This document shows, piece by piece, positions 9,602 through 19,220 of a stretch of 64,000 nucleotides of DNA (position 1 is the stretch's first letter; each line of letters opens with the position of its first letter). The notes under the pieces were generated by a model. It searched no databases and was not told where the DNA came from. It saw nothing but the letters and a program-made list of their open reading frames with translations. Made by a program: the position numbers and the translations under genes. Source of the stretch: Kalmanozyma brasiliensis GHG001 (lineage: Eukaryota > Basidiomycota > Ustilaginomycetes > Ustilaginales); contig NW_015961981.1 in assembly GCF_000497045.1 (NCBI RefSeq), positions 971,843-1,035,842 on the forward strand, written 5' to 3'.

Positions 9602-12529
9602 TCAACCTAACCTCAACCCTCCCATTCCGTTGGCCAAAGTCTTGCCTGGCAAGGGTGGCAGCTGCGGCGTCTCCCCGTTCGTCGGTGGCGGAGTCGGGTA
9701 CCTGACACTGACAGCCCTTCGTTTGCCTAACGCCTTGGCGCTGGGCACCACGGGCGTTTGCAAGTCATCTTCCTCCATGGCGCCTTTTTGCAAGGTATCG
9801 ATATTGAGAGCTGGCGTTTGGGGCAGGGGCGACCTTCCGCCGCCACCCGTGCCGCCGGGCAGAGTGAGCGATGCATCGCGCGAATGCTGCGATGACGCAG
9901 CGGACGAGTGGTGGATGCTCGAGTCGGATGATTGGTCTGAGCGGGGGACGGGGAGGGGTCGTGACGCGCGTGGTGGGGCGGTGGCGCCGCTCGAGCCGCG
10001 GGAAACAGTGGTGTGCGATGCAGGGGAGAGGATGCTCGAGCTGTTGCTGGAAAAGCCTGAGCCTGGGCTCAACACCGCCGGTTTGCTGTAGCCGCTCGGA
10101 GAGGGGGACCTCGAACCGGAAGCTTGGGGACCACGTTCCACGCCGAGCATCCCACTTCGACCCCGTGTCGCAGTAAGATCGTAGAGTTCACCTGTGCTGT
10201 CCTGCGCCAGAGCAGACCGATCCAGTCGCACCTCGACCTTGCTCCTCTCGGTAACCCTTCGCTCTTCTTCCTCCTCCTCTGCGACTCGCCGTGCCTCGTC
10301 CACCGCACGCACCGCCTCACTTGTCCGCCCGTGTGCCTCGAGTAGATCCGCCAACAGCGCCTCCTCCCTTCCCTCCCCGCCGGCCATCTTCGCCCGCTCC
10401 ACCTGCGCACTCGCCCATGCGATCTGCGACGCGATCAACTCCTGCGCATGCACCACTTTCCCATAGAACTCGTCAATCAGCTCGGCCGTGTCACCGTGCA
10501 AGCCTTCGTGCAGCAGCGTGTCGAGCAGCACCGCCGCGTTGCTCCGTGCGATCTGGCATTCTTCGTGCAGCCGACGCACGTCTTCGTCTGCCGCGACAAT
10601 GTCGTGCTGCGACGCGATCGAGGCGGGATAGGACTTGGACTCCATCGATGCTGCCGCCGCTTCGAGGTTCGAGATGATGTCGACGGGGCCACCGTTGGAG
10701 GTCGGCAGTTGCCAGGTTGGCTGTGAGGGGGGTGGCGGCTGAGGCTTCTGGGTGCGTGGGAACGCAGCTGACAGGCGATGCAGCTGCGTTGGCGGGTCGG
10801 CGGTAGGCGGCGGTTGTTGAGGGGGCGAGAATGCGAGTTCGGGGTGAGGAGCTGACGGCTCAGAGTAGCGCTGCGACGTACGACGCCATGGTCCTTGTTG
10901 CTGCTGCTGCTGTGATTGTTGCTGCTGCTGAAAGGGCTGAGGCAGCCTGAATTCGAACAGATCGTTTTTCAGCGGCTCCCCGTCCTTCGGTCTGTCACTC
11001 GGCTTGACCTTGTTCCAGCACTTTGTCACCGCCGCCAAGTCCGCATCGTTCCTAAACTCGAACGCCAGCACACCAAGCACCCTGAGCATCGTCTCCTTGA
11101 CGCTGAGTGGCGTCTTGGACGAAGCGATGGTGTCCTCAATGGACTCCAAAAAGCGCCTGCTTGCCACCTGCAGACGGAACCGATCGCTGGCATTCAGGGT
11201 CAGCAGCGCCCAAAGGCGTACGGCGCGACGTTGCGTATCCACCGTGCCGTACTTGAATTCCTTGCGCAGAGCCCGAGCGGCTTCCTTGCTCGCCGCCTCG
11301 GACTGGCTCACAAGGTCGATGATGGGGAGCACATGCATCCAGTCTTGCTCTTCGTGAGCGTTTGCGGTGATCCAGCCGATGCGTGAGGCGACGAGGTCTT
11401 CCGCTTCCTTGTCCTGCAGCCGCGCCGCTTGATACTGGTGTGCGCCCTTCTTCCAGCGGTCCATCCAGCCGCCTTCTCTGGAGCGTTCGGGCGCAGAGTC
11501 TGGATGTGCGTCCACGGGCGGAGACATGAGGTGAGCATCGTCTCTGTCACGACTGCTTCGAGGGACAGGTGACGATGAAGGGGCATCGTCACGATGCTGC
11601 TTAGCCTTCTTGTCCTTATTGCTACCCGTGGAGAATCCGAAGAGCTTCATTCCTTTGCTCTTGTCCTTGGGCGGGTCACGAAGAGTGGTCTCTTCGTAGC
11701 GACCCTGTGAGATGAGCACCTCGCCGGCATCGCCCTCGCCTTCAGGACCCGCGTAGACTGGATAGGCGGTGGAGCGTGGGGCGGCGGTGTCATCGTAGGC
11801 GGCGCGGTCCGAGTCGTCGGAATCCTGGGACCTGCGATGACGCACCCAATTAGAGTCGGCAGATGGATGATGCGTCGGTGGCGAGTGCGAAGGGCTGAAG
11901 TTGGCTGCGCCACTCCGAGTCTGGGGAGGGAAAGCACGTTCCGATGCTATGGGCTTGCTCATCGAGCCATCGCGACGATGGCTAACAGCTGGCTGGGCTG
12001 GACGGAGTGAGCGTGGCGGCAAGGACGCAGCCATTCCTGAGGAGGGTTGGAGCTGCTTGCTGGCATGTCTTCGATCAGCGTGAGATTGTTGTGAAGGTGG
12101 TTGGCTGCGAAGATCATAGTCGGAGTGGTTGCTGCGATCGTACGAAGGTCGGAGATTCGAGCTTGGATCCGAGTATGAATCGTAAGCAGCATCTGCCGCC
12201 TGTGTTGCCCTGGCTTGGTAAGGAAACTGATTCTGGCGTGGCGATACGCCGGGCTGCTGACTGCGACGACGCTGCGAAGAGGATGCTGACAAATGTGATT
12301 GGGCGTAGCGGGCTTCGTCGGAGGACTCGCGAGGGTGATGTGACGAGAGAGAGGGTGCTTGGTAGGAGAGCGGCCGATTCGACTCTGCCGATGCGGTTTG
12401 AGATGCGACTCTGGCCTGATACTCCTCAAACAGTCGCGGTGTTCCGAATGAGGGGCTCGAGACGGGCGGGCTGGCGGGAGGCAGGGGTGTGATGGTCCCT
12501 GCCTCCTTTCCCTTGAAGAACTTCTTCAT
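9602..12529 (-). CDS. VHS and GAT domain trafficking adaptor
   Basis: 975 residues, intronless. The N-terminal 350 residues are Ser/Pro/His-rich and disordered. A VHS domain occupies about residues 355-505, with the typical helices around WITANAHEEQDWMHVLPIIDLV, AARALRKEFKYG and RRAVRLWALLTLNASDRFRL. A Gln/Pro-rich linker with polyQ (about 531-545) leads to a GAT-like three-helix segment at about 645-715 (LHEECQIARSNAAVLLDTLL and HAQELIASQIAWA). The rest is Ser/Pro-rich. VHS-GAT proteins (TOM1, GGA, yeast Lsb5) bind ubiquitinated cargo and Arf or actin regulators at Golgi and endosomes. There is no gamma-adaptin ear, so Lsb5/TOM1-like fits better than GGA. The Rab5 gene next to it also works at endosomes, which may be coincidence. 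Confidence 0.85.
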   Translation of the reverse strand: MKKFFKGKEAGTITPLPPASPPVSSPSFGTPRLFEEYQARVASQTASAESNRPLSYQAPSLSSHHPRESSDEARYAQSHLSASSSQRRRSQQPGVSPRQNQFPYQARATQAADAAYDSYSDPSSNLRPSYDRSNHSDYDLRSQPPSQQSHADRRHASKQLQPSSGMAASLPPRSLRPAQPAVSHRRDGSMSKPIASERAFPPQTRSGAANFSPSHSPPTHHPSADSNWVRHRRSQDSDDSDRAAYDDTAAPRSTAYPVYAGPEGEGDAGEVLISQGRYEETTLRDPPKDKSKGMKLFGFSTGSNKDKKAKQHRDDAPSSSPVPRSSRDRDDAHLMSPPVDAHPDSAPERSREGGWMDRWKKGAHQYQAARLQDKEAEDLVASRIGWITANAHEEQDWMHVLPIIDLVSQSEAASKEAARALRKEFKYGTVDTQRRAVRLWALLTLNASDRFRLQVASRRFLESIEDTIASSKTPLSVKETMLRVLGVLAFEFRNDADLAAVTKCWNKVKPSDRPKDGEPLKNDLFEFRLPQPFQQQQQSQQQQQQGPWRRTSQRYSEPSAPHPELAFSPPQQPPPTADPPTQLHRLSAAFPRTQKPQPPPPSQPTWQLPTSNGGPVDIISNLEAAAASMESKSYPASIASQHDIVAADEDVRRLHEECQIARSNAAVLLDTLLHEGLHGDTAELIDEFYGKVVHAQELIASQIAWASAQVERAKMAGGEGREEALLADLLEAHGRTSEAVRAVDEARRVAEEEEEERRVTERSKVEVRLDRSALAQDSTGELYDLTATRGRSGMLGVERGPQASGSRSPSPSGYSKPAVLSPGSGFSSNSSSILSPASHTTVSRGSSGATAPPRASRPLPVPRSDQSSDSSIHHSSAASSQHSRDASLTLPGGTGGGGRSPLPQTPALNIDTLQKGAMEEDDLQTPVVPSAKALGKRRAVSVRYPTPPPTNGETPQLPPLPGKTLANGMGGLRLG
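10895..10936. repeat. CTG/TTG triplet tract coding polyglutamine
   Basis: Two runs of Gln codons, read on the minus strand and separated by a Ser codon, form a triplet repeat inside the VHS-GAT gene. They code an interrupted polyQ in the linker between the VHS and GAT domains. The tract is short and likely to vary in length between strains. Confidence 0.7.
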
Positions 12530-13729
12530 CTATAGAAGGGCTAACTCGGTCGCACTCCCGATATCATCGCCATTTCTGTGGATAGAAGAGAGCCTCTGTA
12601 CCGTGGGAATCCAATGCAGCGTGACCAGAGGTTGTGTCGGTGGGCAGCCGAGCGTAGATGACTGTTCCGCAGAGCTTGGGTGGAGGCTGCGCTCAGTCAA
12701 GCGACAGGGGTTGGTACCGGATGAGCCGTCTACAAGGCAGCTGGCACGGAAAGGGACTTGAAAGTGAAGATATCGAAGTGGTGACTATCAGAGGTCGTTG
12801 CTTGCTGAGTCGGTGGTCGGATGGTTCAAGTTCTGCGCCGATGACCAAGAAAGCCGGACGGGATGGGAAGTGGCTGCAAGGAGTGGGTTCGTTTTGTTGG
12901 TAGCGCGGTCCCCTTCGACTTCAAGACACAATGCGTGCGGATTGGTGCCAGCAATGGTGAATGCGAAGTAAGAGCCGGTGGTAGTAGCGACCCAAGCAGG
13001 ACAGGAGTGATGCTAGATGATGGTGCCGAAAAAGCGGTCGGTGCGGCGTGTGGAGAGCTGACTGCCAAAAAAAGCGAAGGCGAGACAAGTTGGGCCTTAC
13101 AGCAGAGCTCTGGCTGAGCCTCGCGAGGAATTCAGACCAGCACAGCATTCACACATCCGACGGCAAAGCAAAAATCGCAGCACACTTCGGCAATGGTCTC
13201 ACGAGCGAGCAAACAAGCAAGCAGGCAATCAGGCTCAACTTCATCAACACCTCCTATTGTGTGGGCTGAGCCCTTCTGCACGACCACGAGGGATCGAAAT
13301 GACAAGCAGCGCCACCGCAAGGCAGGGTTAGCTTCTCGCATCCAGCTGTCTATGAAAGTGAACACAAGCAGCAGGCAAGAGCCGAGGCTGTGCTTTACGA
13401 GCGCGAGGTCGTCTCTTGCTCGCCACTTCCACGTCGCCCTGACACATGTGCCACCTATTGAATGAGCTCAGTGACCGAAGTCGATTGAGCAACGACCTTG
13501 TCTCTCGCCTGCTCGCCTCCGACGGTCCGACCGCACTGTCGCCATCTTTGCTCTCCTCCACAGACTGCACAACAGCTCGCACTCGATCAGAACGGCACGG
13601 CTGTGACCATGCAAGACAGCAGAGTATTTACAAAGCAAAGTAAGTGGTATGAAGGTTCGTACATCGCAGCGTAAGTGTTCGTCAAGAAGGCAGAAGGTCA
13701 ACGTTGCTCGGTGCAATGGTATAGACGCA
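12530..13729. other. Intergenic region, VHS-GAT promoter and Rab5 3' end
   Basis: 1.2 kb between two minus-strand genes. It must contain the promoter of the VHS-GAT gene and the 3'UTR of Rab5. Short frames of up to 90 codons are present without motifs. No RNA gene is recognised. Confidence 0.45.
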
Positions 13730-14389
13730 TCAGCAGTTGCAGGCGTCTTGCTGCTGACCGCTTTGCTGGCCTCCGAGGTTGACCCCTGGCCTTGCGCCTG
13801 CAGCACCCGCACCCGCCGCACCAGCACGTCCAGCGGCACCGCGCTGCTCAGCTGCCTGTTCCAATGGCAGCTTGCGTGCGATCATCGTGAACAGTTCCGA
13901 AACATTCGAAGAGTCCTTGGCGGACGTCTCGAGGAACAGCAGGCCCTCCTCCTGTGCGTACTTCTCAGCCTCCTCGGTCGAGATGGCACGACGCGTACTC
14001 GCCAGGTCGGCTTTGTTTCCTGCGAGAGCAATGATGATGTTGGGATCCGCTTGACGCTGCAGCTCGCGGATCCATGCCTTGGCCTTGTCCAGCGACGAGG
14101 GCTGCGTGATGTCGTACACTACCACGGCGCAGTTGGCGTTACGGTAGTACATGGGTGCCAGCGACTTGTATCGCTCCTGTCCCGCCGTGTCCCAGATCTC
14201 AAACTTGACTGTGGTCTGAGCATCCAAGCTGACGGTCTGTGTGAGGAAAGCGGCTCCAATCGTGCTCTCGCGGTAGTCATCGAACTGGTCCTTGACGAAT
14301 CGCAGGACTAGACTCGACTTGCCAACCGCTGACTCGCCGAGCAAGACAAGCTTGAACTGAAGCTGTCGTGGATTCCTTGTTGCAGCCAT
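13730..14389 (-). CDS. RAB5: Rab5-family small GTPase
   Basis: 219 residues, intronless. All GTPase motifs are intact: GESAVGKS at 18-25, WDTAGQE, NKAD and ETSAK. The switch I sequence [13 protein letters not shown] is the Rab5-subfamily effector signature. The tail has a Gly/Ala-rich linker and ends CNC, a double-cysteine motif for geranylgeranylation by Rab GGTase. Rab5 proteins (yeast Vps21/Ypt51) control early endosome fusion and, in filamentous smuts, long-distance endosome motility. Fungi usually have two Rab5 paralogues and I cannot tell which this is. Confidence 0.95.
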   Translation of the reverse strand: MAATRNPRQLQFKLVLLGESAVGKSSLVLRFVKDQFDDYRESTIGAAFLTQTVSLDAQTTVKFEIWDTAGQERYKSLAPMYYRNANCAVVVYDITQPSSLDKAKAWIRELQRQADPNIIIALAGNKADLASTRRAISTEEAEKYAQEEGLLFLETSAKDSSNVSELFTMIARKLPLEQAAEQRGAAGRAGAAGAGAAGARPGVNLGGQQSGQQQDACNC

Positions 14390-15148
14390 GTTTGTTGCGG
14401 ATGCGGTCGGAGGTGGGAGGCTGCTTTGCGGGGTGCGAACTGTACTGATGGAAGTGCGCCGACAGATACTCGAGGCTCGGTATCAGCGATCGATGGGTGG
14501 ATGAAGGGACGGCGCTTCTGCGCTGATAGTCGACGATTGAATGTCCCGGTACAGCAGCGAGGCGCACGGATCTCTGGTCGTGCGAGGGCGCGCCGAGCTA
14601 GTCAGATGGGATGTGCACGTCGAGCCTCAAAGGGATAGCTTTCGAAGGCGCGATGACTACGCTGAGTGCGGATGCGATAGGGGACGGCCGGGGTGAGTTG
14701 TTGTCGTTGCTCGACAATGTCGATGGTGTTGAACAAAGATTGCGAATACGGAGAGGATGGTGGTGGTAGTGATAGGGGCAGAAAGCGACTTTCAACGCAA
14801 ACAAAGCGTCACCGTGACTGCTGGCCCGCACCTCGTGATTTCACAAAAGTCACACCAACACGCGGCTGAGTCGCTGCACACCTCAACTGAGAGCCTCACA
14901 AAAATCGACCGATCTTTATCAATTTCCTGTGTATTTTTGGCCAGGATCCCCGGCGTCTGCGCAGTCTGGTAACGCAAAACTCCGCCAAGAGGGTTGTTAA
15001 AAAAATCATTTCTTATTCGCATTTTTTTTGGCGGGTCCTCCACCTTGTCAGGTTGGGGAGTTGCGGCTGGCTTGGGCGTGCGGTACGGTGGAAGCTTTCA
15101 AGGTTGTGGCTTCTTCTCAAACAGCTTTCAACTCACCAAGCAGCGTTG
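14390..15148. promoter_or_regulatory. Divergent promoter region, Rab5 and NIF3
   Basis: 759 bp between divergent start codons. It contains an AT-rich patch at about 14993-15030 with A and T runs, unlike its GC-rich surroundings and close to the NIF3 side, which could be a core promoter or nucleosome-depleted region. No TATA box is certain. Confidence 0.4.
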
Positions 15149-16225
15149 ATGAGCCTCATATGCCCCTTTGGAGCTTTGCGAACAACGACTTGCAGCTATT
15201 CTCGGGCTAGATTGGTCCATCTCGGTGCTGCATCTCACACAACCGCTCCGATCGCAAGGATAGGATCATCAAGCCCGCGCTACATCGCTCGTCGAGGAGT
15301 CATGTCGCAACCCAACTGGCAGATCACTGGCTCGGTCAAGCAGAATCCGATCTTGACCAGCATCATGGAAGCCATGCGCCGTATTGCACCGCTCTCGCTC
15401 GCCGACACCTCGTTCGACAATGTCGGCATCCTGCTACAGGCGCCGCCCGCGACACAGGCGGCAGAATCCGACGAGAAGCAGGGGGTCATGCTCGCCATCG
15501 ATTTGACCACAGACGTATGCGACGAGATCCTGTCGTCTGCCGACAATGTCAAGGTCGCACTCGTCTACCATCCCATCATTTTCCGAGGGCTCAAGTCCCT
15601 CACCTTTGCGGATCCACAGCAGACGAGCTTGTTGCGGCTCGCTGCAGCAGGCGTCAGCATCTACTGCCCTCACACAAGTCTAGACGCGACACCTGGAGGC
15701 ATCAATGACTGGCTTGGCAAGGTGGTCTCGTCCAAGGATGCTTTTGCGGAGCTCGAATCGCCCGAAGCTCTCGACGAATTCCGTGCCAACGTCTTCCCTG
15801 CCCTCAGCAACTCCAAGAACACGCCCAAAGGCTTTGAGGCTGCAGGAATGGGAAGGTTCATCGAGCTCGAGGCGCCGCAACCTTTTGACGAGATCGTAAG
15901 GAGAGTCAAGCAAAACCTCGATCTTCCGCACGTGCAAGGCTGCAAGGCGTCCGACAAGCCCATCTCCAGCATCGCTGTCTGTGCCGGCTCCGGGTCCAGC
16001 GTCTTTTCCGGTGTCAAGGCGGATCTGTATCTCACCGGGGAGCTGTCGCATCACGAGATTCTAGCGTACAAGGCGGCAGGCGCATCCGTCATTGTGACCA
16101 ATCACACCAACACGGAAAGGAAGTACCTGCGAGACGTCCTGCAGCACTGGCTTCGCAGAGAACTGCCAAGTCGGTATTCCGTCTCCGTCTCCAAGACAGA
16201 CAGAGACCCATTGACGGTGCTCTAG
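15149..16225 (+). CDS. NIF3: NIF3-family protein, possibly with mitochondrial presequence
   Basis: NIF3 / DUF34 metal-binding family. The ATG at 15149 gives 358 residues; a second ATG at 15302 gives 307 and begins just before the conserved core. Family metal-site motifs are present: YHPIIF, CPHTSLDA, GELSHHE, and near the C-terminus NHTNTERKYL. The 51 residues between the two ATGs are rich in Arg, Ser, Ala and Thr with almost no acidic residues, the profile of a mitochondrial targeting sequence. Dual cytosolic and mitochondrial forms by alternative initiation are therefore plausible. The biochemical role of NIF3 proteins is unsettled; GTP cyclohydrolase I-like and stress roles have been proposed. 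The frame continues upstream only with non-ATG codons. Confidence 0.9.
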   Translation: MSLICPFGALRTTTCSYSRARLVHLGAASHTTAPIARIGSSSPRYIARRGVMSQPNWQITGSVKQNPILTSIMEAMRRIAPLSLADTSFDNVGILLQAPPATQAAESDEKQGVMLAIDLTTDVCDEILSSADNVKVALVYHPIIFRGLKSLTFADPQQTSLLRLAAAGVSIYCPHTSLDATPGGINDWLGKVVSSKDAFAELESPEALDEFRANVFPALSNSKNTPKGFEAAGMGRFIELEAPQPFDEIVRRVKQNLDLPHVQGCKASDKPISSIAVCAGSGSSVFSGVKADLYLTGELSHHEILAYKAAGASVIVTNHTNTERKYLRDVLQHWLRRELPSRYSVSVSKTDRDPLTVL

Positions 16226-16615
16226 ATCATCGGCCTGAAGCAATAGAGACAATCACTAGCGATGTACATGTTGCCCGCGAAGAAGCCCCGATCCGGTGAA
16301 GATGGGCCCCGATTGTAACGCGTGGAAGTCTGAGAGGGGAAGCGGCCCCCGCAAGCTGGCGGTTTGGGCCAAAATTAGGCTTGGACTCGCGCCACGCTCA
16401 AATCACGCCGAGAAGATCTGAACTCAAGTTGCAAGCTGCGTCCGTGCAGCTCATCTCCTTTGCAAGCTGTCACCAGCTTCACCAAGTACGCTCCGTCACA
16501 GCACCACGCTCTAGGCAGATCCGGGCAGCCTCTTCGTCGGCGCGCATATCACCTTATCCGAAACCGCATCCTGGCACTGTAACGGCGGAGCAGGTCGATA
16601 CAGTGATCACCGAAG
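16226..16615. other. Intergenic region upstream of ERV41
   Basis: 390 bp between tandem + genes, holding the NIF3 3' end and the ERV41 promoter. No gene or strong core element is seen. Confidence 0.4.
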
Positions 16616-17860
16616 ATGGCCGACCTCCTGGACTCGCTCGACAGGCTGCCCAAGATCCGCCAGTTCGATGCGTTTCCCAAGACACAATCCATCTACACGC
16701 AGCGCTCGTCTCGCGGTGGTCTCCTTACCATCATCTCGACCGTCACGCTTCTGGCGCTGCTATGGACCGAGCTCTCGTCGTACCTCTACGGCGAGCGCGC
16801 CTACTCGTTCCGTGTCGATGATCAGCTTCAATCGTCGATGCAGATCAACCTGGACATGACGGTCGCCATGAAGTGCCACTACCTGACCATCGATGTTCGC
16901 GATGCTGTTGGGGACCGATTGCACGTTTCCGACTCGGAGTTCACCAAGGATGGGACGACGTTTGACATTGGACATTCGAACCGACTCGATGCGATCCCTG
17001 TTCGGGAGGTTTCGGTGCAAAAGACCATCAATCAAGCACGCAAAAAGCCTTTGTACAGAAAGAAGCCTAAGAACCGCAAGTTCTCTCGTCAGATCGCATT
17101 CGCCAAGACGGCGCATATCGTCCCAGACGGTCCCGCCTGCCGCGTCTACGGCAGCATGGAGGTCAAGAGAGTGACTGGCAACCTGCACCTCACCACCCTC
17201 GGCCACGGATATCTCAGCTTCGAACACACCGATCACAAACTCATGAACCTCAGTCACGTCATCCACGAGTTCTCCTTCGGTCCTTACTTCCCAGAGATCT
17301 CCCAACCGTTGGATTCGTCCGTCGAAACGACGGATAAGCACTTTACGGTCTTCCAATACTTCGTCTCCGCTGTACCGACTCTGTTCATAGACGCAAGGGG
17401 GAGGAAGTTGCACACGCACCAGTACAGCGTTACAGATTATACGAGACAGATCGAACACGGAAAAGGCGTGCCGGGCATCTTTATCAAGTACGACATCGAG
17501 CCGCTGCAGATGACCATCCGAGAACGGTCGACGGGGCTGGTGCAGTTCCTGGTGCGATTGGCGGGGGTGTTGGGTGGTGTATGGGTTTGTGTAGGGTACG
17601 CGTTCAGGGTGACGAACCGGATGGCGTTGCTGGCGACCAGGGCGGGGGGCGAGAGGGATAGCCCCGAATCGTACGCCGCCAGCTACGGGTATTCAAGACC
17701 GGGACTGGAGAAGAGCAACAGCTGGGTCAAGGCGAACGATGCGGTGGACAAGCTGAAGGATAAGTGGGCCGGATTCGGTGGCGGGATGGGGAGAAGCGGA
17801 CATAGGAAAGTGGACAGCGTGCAGCAGAGGATCTTGTCAGAGGAGGGGAGAGCCTTTTGA
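16616..17860 (+). CDS. ERV41: ERV41/ERGIC2-type COPII vesicle protein
   Basis: 414 residues, intronless. The N-terminus carries the family motif FDAFPKTQ...RGGLLTIIS, running into the first membrane span (about 36-56). A lumenal domain follows with CRVYGSMEVKRVTGNLH, VIHEFSFGPYFPEI and NPLD-like SQPLDSS. The second span is about residues 306-330, preceded by PGIFIKYDIEPL. Erv41 pairs with Erv46 and cycles between ER and Golgi, retrieving escaped ER residents. Motif wording matches Erv41/ERGIC2 better than Erv46/ERGIC3, since the Cys-rich segment typical of Erv46 is absent. The C-terminal cytosolic tail is about 85 residues, with a Ser-rich part and basic residues. Confidence 0.92.
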   Translation: MADLLDSLDRLPKIRQFDAFPKTQSIYTQRSSRGGLLTIISTVTLLALLWTELSSYLYGERAYSFRVDDQLQSSMQINLDMTVAMKCHYLTIDVRDAVGDRLHVSDSEFTKDGTTFDIGHSNRLDAIPVREVSVQKTINQARKKPLYRKKPKNRKFSRQIAFAKTAHIVPDGPACRVYGSMEVKRVTGNLHLTTLGHGYLSFEHTDHKLMNLSHVIHEFSFGPYFPEISQPLDSSVETTDKHFTVFQYFVSAVPTLFIDARGRKLHTHQYSVTDYTRQIEHGKGVPGIFIKYDIEPLQMTIRERSTGLVQFLVRLAGVLGGVWVCVGYAFRVTNRMALLATRAGGERDSPESYAASYGYSRPGLEKSNSWVKANDAVDKLKDKWAGFGGGMGRSGHRKVDSVQQRILSEEGRAF

Positions 17861-18020
17861 GAAGGTCATTGCTTCAATACTCATTGTCGTTCAATCTGTC
17901 ACCGTGCGTCGGATGTGCTCCGAGTCTGAGCTGCCAGGTTCCTCTCAGTCACGCGTTCAATGAGAGAAGCCACACAGGCACGCTTCTTACGACAGGAGCG
18001 TACATTGCAAATCTCTCGCA

Positions 18021-19220
18021 CTAAGCCGCCATGGACGTGTCCAGCCCCCTCGTCTCCAAGTGATCCAAGCTCTTCCTCAACGTCGCGATCTTGCTGCGCA
18101 ACGTCTTGATCGCCTCGGGCAAAAGCCTCTCGGGCTTGATGATGCCTGTACTCTCGAGATCGAACAAAAAGTGATCCCTGACGCGGCCGAGCTTGACCTT
18201 GTCCTCAAACTCCTCGTGCCTAAACACCTCTCTTGAGATGGTGTCTTTGCGTGCGTCTTTGACGAAGGCTTTGCGTTCCGAGCCTGAGCCCTCGACGCCG
18301 ATGACGCCGGGTGGGAAGCAGGCGACGAATTTGTCGATGTTCTCGGTGGGTATGGGTTGGAGGAGCTGGATGTGGGGGAGCAGGCGGTAGGTCGCTGTTG
18401 CAACGGGAGAGAATTTGGCGTGGTCCTTGCCGATACCCTTTTCGCAGTGCAGCTCCAGATCGAGCTCTTGGCCGGGACGGAGCTTGGCGATGAGGATCTT
18501 GTCGTGGACGGGGCGAGGTGGGGAATCAGCAAAATCTTCGTCCTGACCTCCCTTGGCATCCCACTGCAGCTGCTCCGAGTAGACATTGTGGCCGATGTAC
18601 AGCTTGTCCGGGTCGGTCTCGCCTCGAGCAGCTGACCTGTTGCGCTCGCACTTGGCTTTGAGGTGGAAGACGACGGTGTTGCTGTCATCCGCGTCGTCGC
18701 CAGGCATGCGCATGAGCACCTTGTCCGGGTTGATCGCCAGTGGCACCAGCCCCAATCGATGCGAAAGCACCTCGTCCTGGATGATGGATGTGTTGTTCCA
18801 GATGTACACGTGCTCGATGGCCACCGTCGGTACTTCGGCCATTAGCACTCGGCGCACGGCATTCGCAATGGACGCATCGACACCGATGAGGTCGAACTCG
18901 CACGACGCATCCGATAGGCGCGTCACGATGACTTTCAGCTTATCGTTGGCAGATGCGAGCGAGAAAGCGTTGTTCTCGCCTGGGTGGTGGAGAGGAAAAT
19001 CGGTGTTGGCGACGGAACCGACACGTTCTGGTAGGATCTCGACGAGACGGCGCTTGTCTACGGCTGCTGAGGTCTGCGAGTCGGAGATGATGCTGGCAGC
19101 GACCGGATCATTGGAGATGCTGCCGCTAGCCTGTGGCTGCGAGCTAGATGGCTCGTCGATGTCCATTGGCTGCTCGGCAGCTGCCGCTTTGGACGACCTT
19201 TTCGAGCCTTTCGGTGGCAT
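18021..19220 (-). CDS. RPC40: RNA polymerase I and III subunit AC40
   Basis: 399 residues, intronless. Alpha-like subunit shared by RNA polymerases I and III, pairing with AC19 in the assembly platform. After a Ser/Ala-rich extension of about 60 residues come the family hallmarks: NAFSLASANDKLKV, the alpha motif ANAVRRVLMAEVPTVAIEHVYI, and IIQDEVLSHRLGLVPL. Yeast Rpc40 is 335 residues; the surplus is the N-terminal extension. A GAAAAAATTT element 229 bp upstream of the ATG resembles the RRPE motif of ribosome-biogenesis genes. Confidence 0.95.
   Translation of the reverse strand: MPPKGSKRSSKAAAAEQPMDIDEPSSSQPQASGSISNDPVAASIISDSQTSAAVDKRRLVEILPERVGSVANTDFPLHHPGENNAFSLASANDKLKVIVTRLSDASCEFDLIGVDASIANAVRRVLMAEVPTVAIEHVYIWNNTSIIQDEVLSHRLGLVPLAINPDKVLMRMPGDDADDSNTVVFHLKAKCERNRSAARGETDPDKLYIGHNVYSEQLQWDAKGGQDEDFADSPPRPVHDKILIAKLRPGQELDLELHCEKGIGKDHAKFSPVATATYRLLPHIQLLQPIPTENIDKFVACFPPGVIGVEGSGSERKAFVKDARKDTISREVFRHEEFEDKVKLGRVRDHFLFDLESTGIIKPERLLPEAIKTLRSKIATLRKSLDHLETRGLDTSMAA

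Noticed and set aside
10895..10936. Triplet repeat as a CRISPR-like or mobile element
   Set aside because: It is an in-frame polyglutamine tract in a disordered linker, and the organism is a eukaryote.
12820..12840. tRNA B-box-like GGTTCAAGTTC
   Set aside because: Flanking bases do not form a T stem and no A box or acceptor stem is found nearby.
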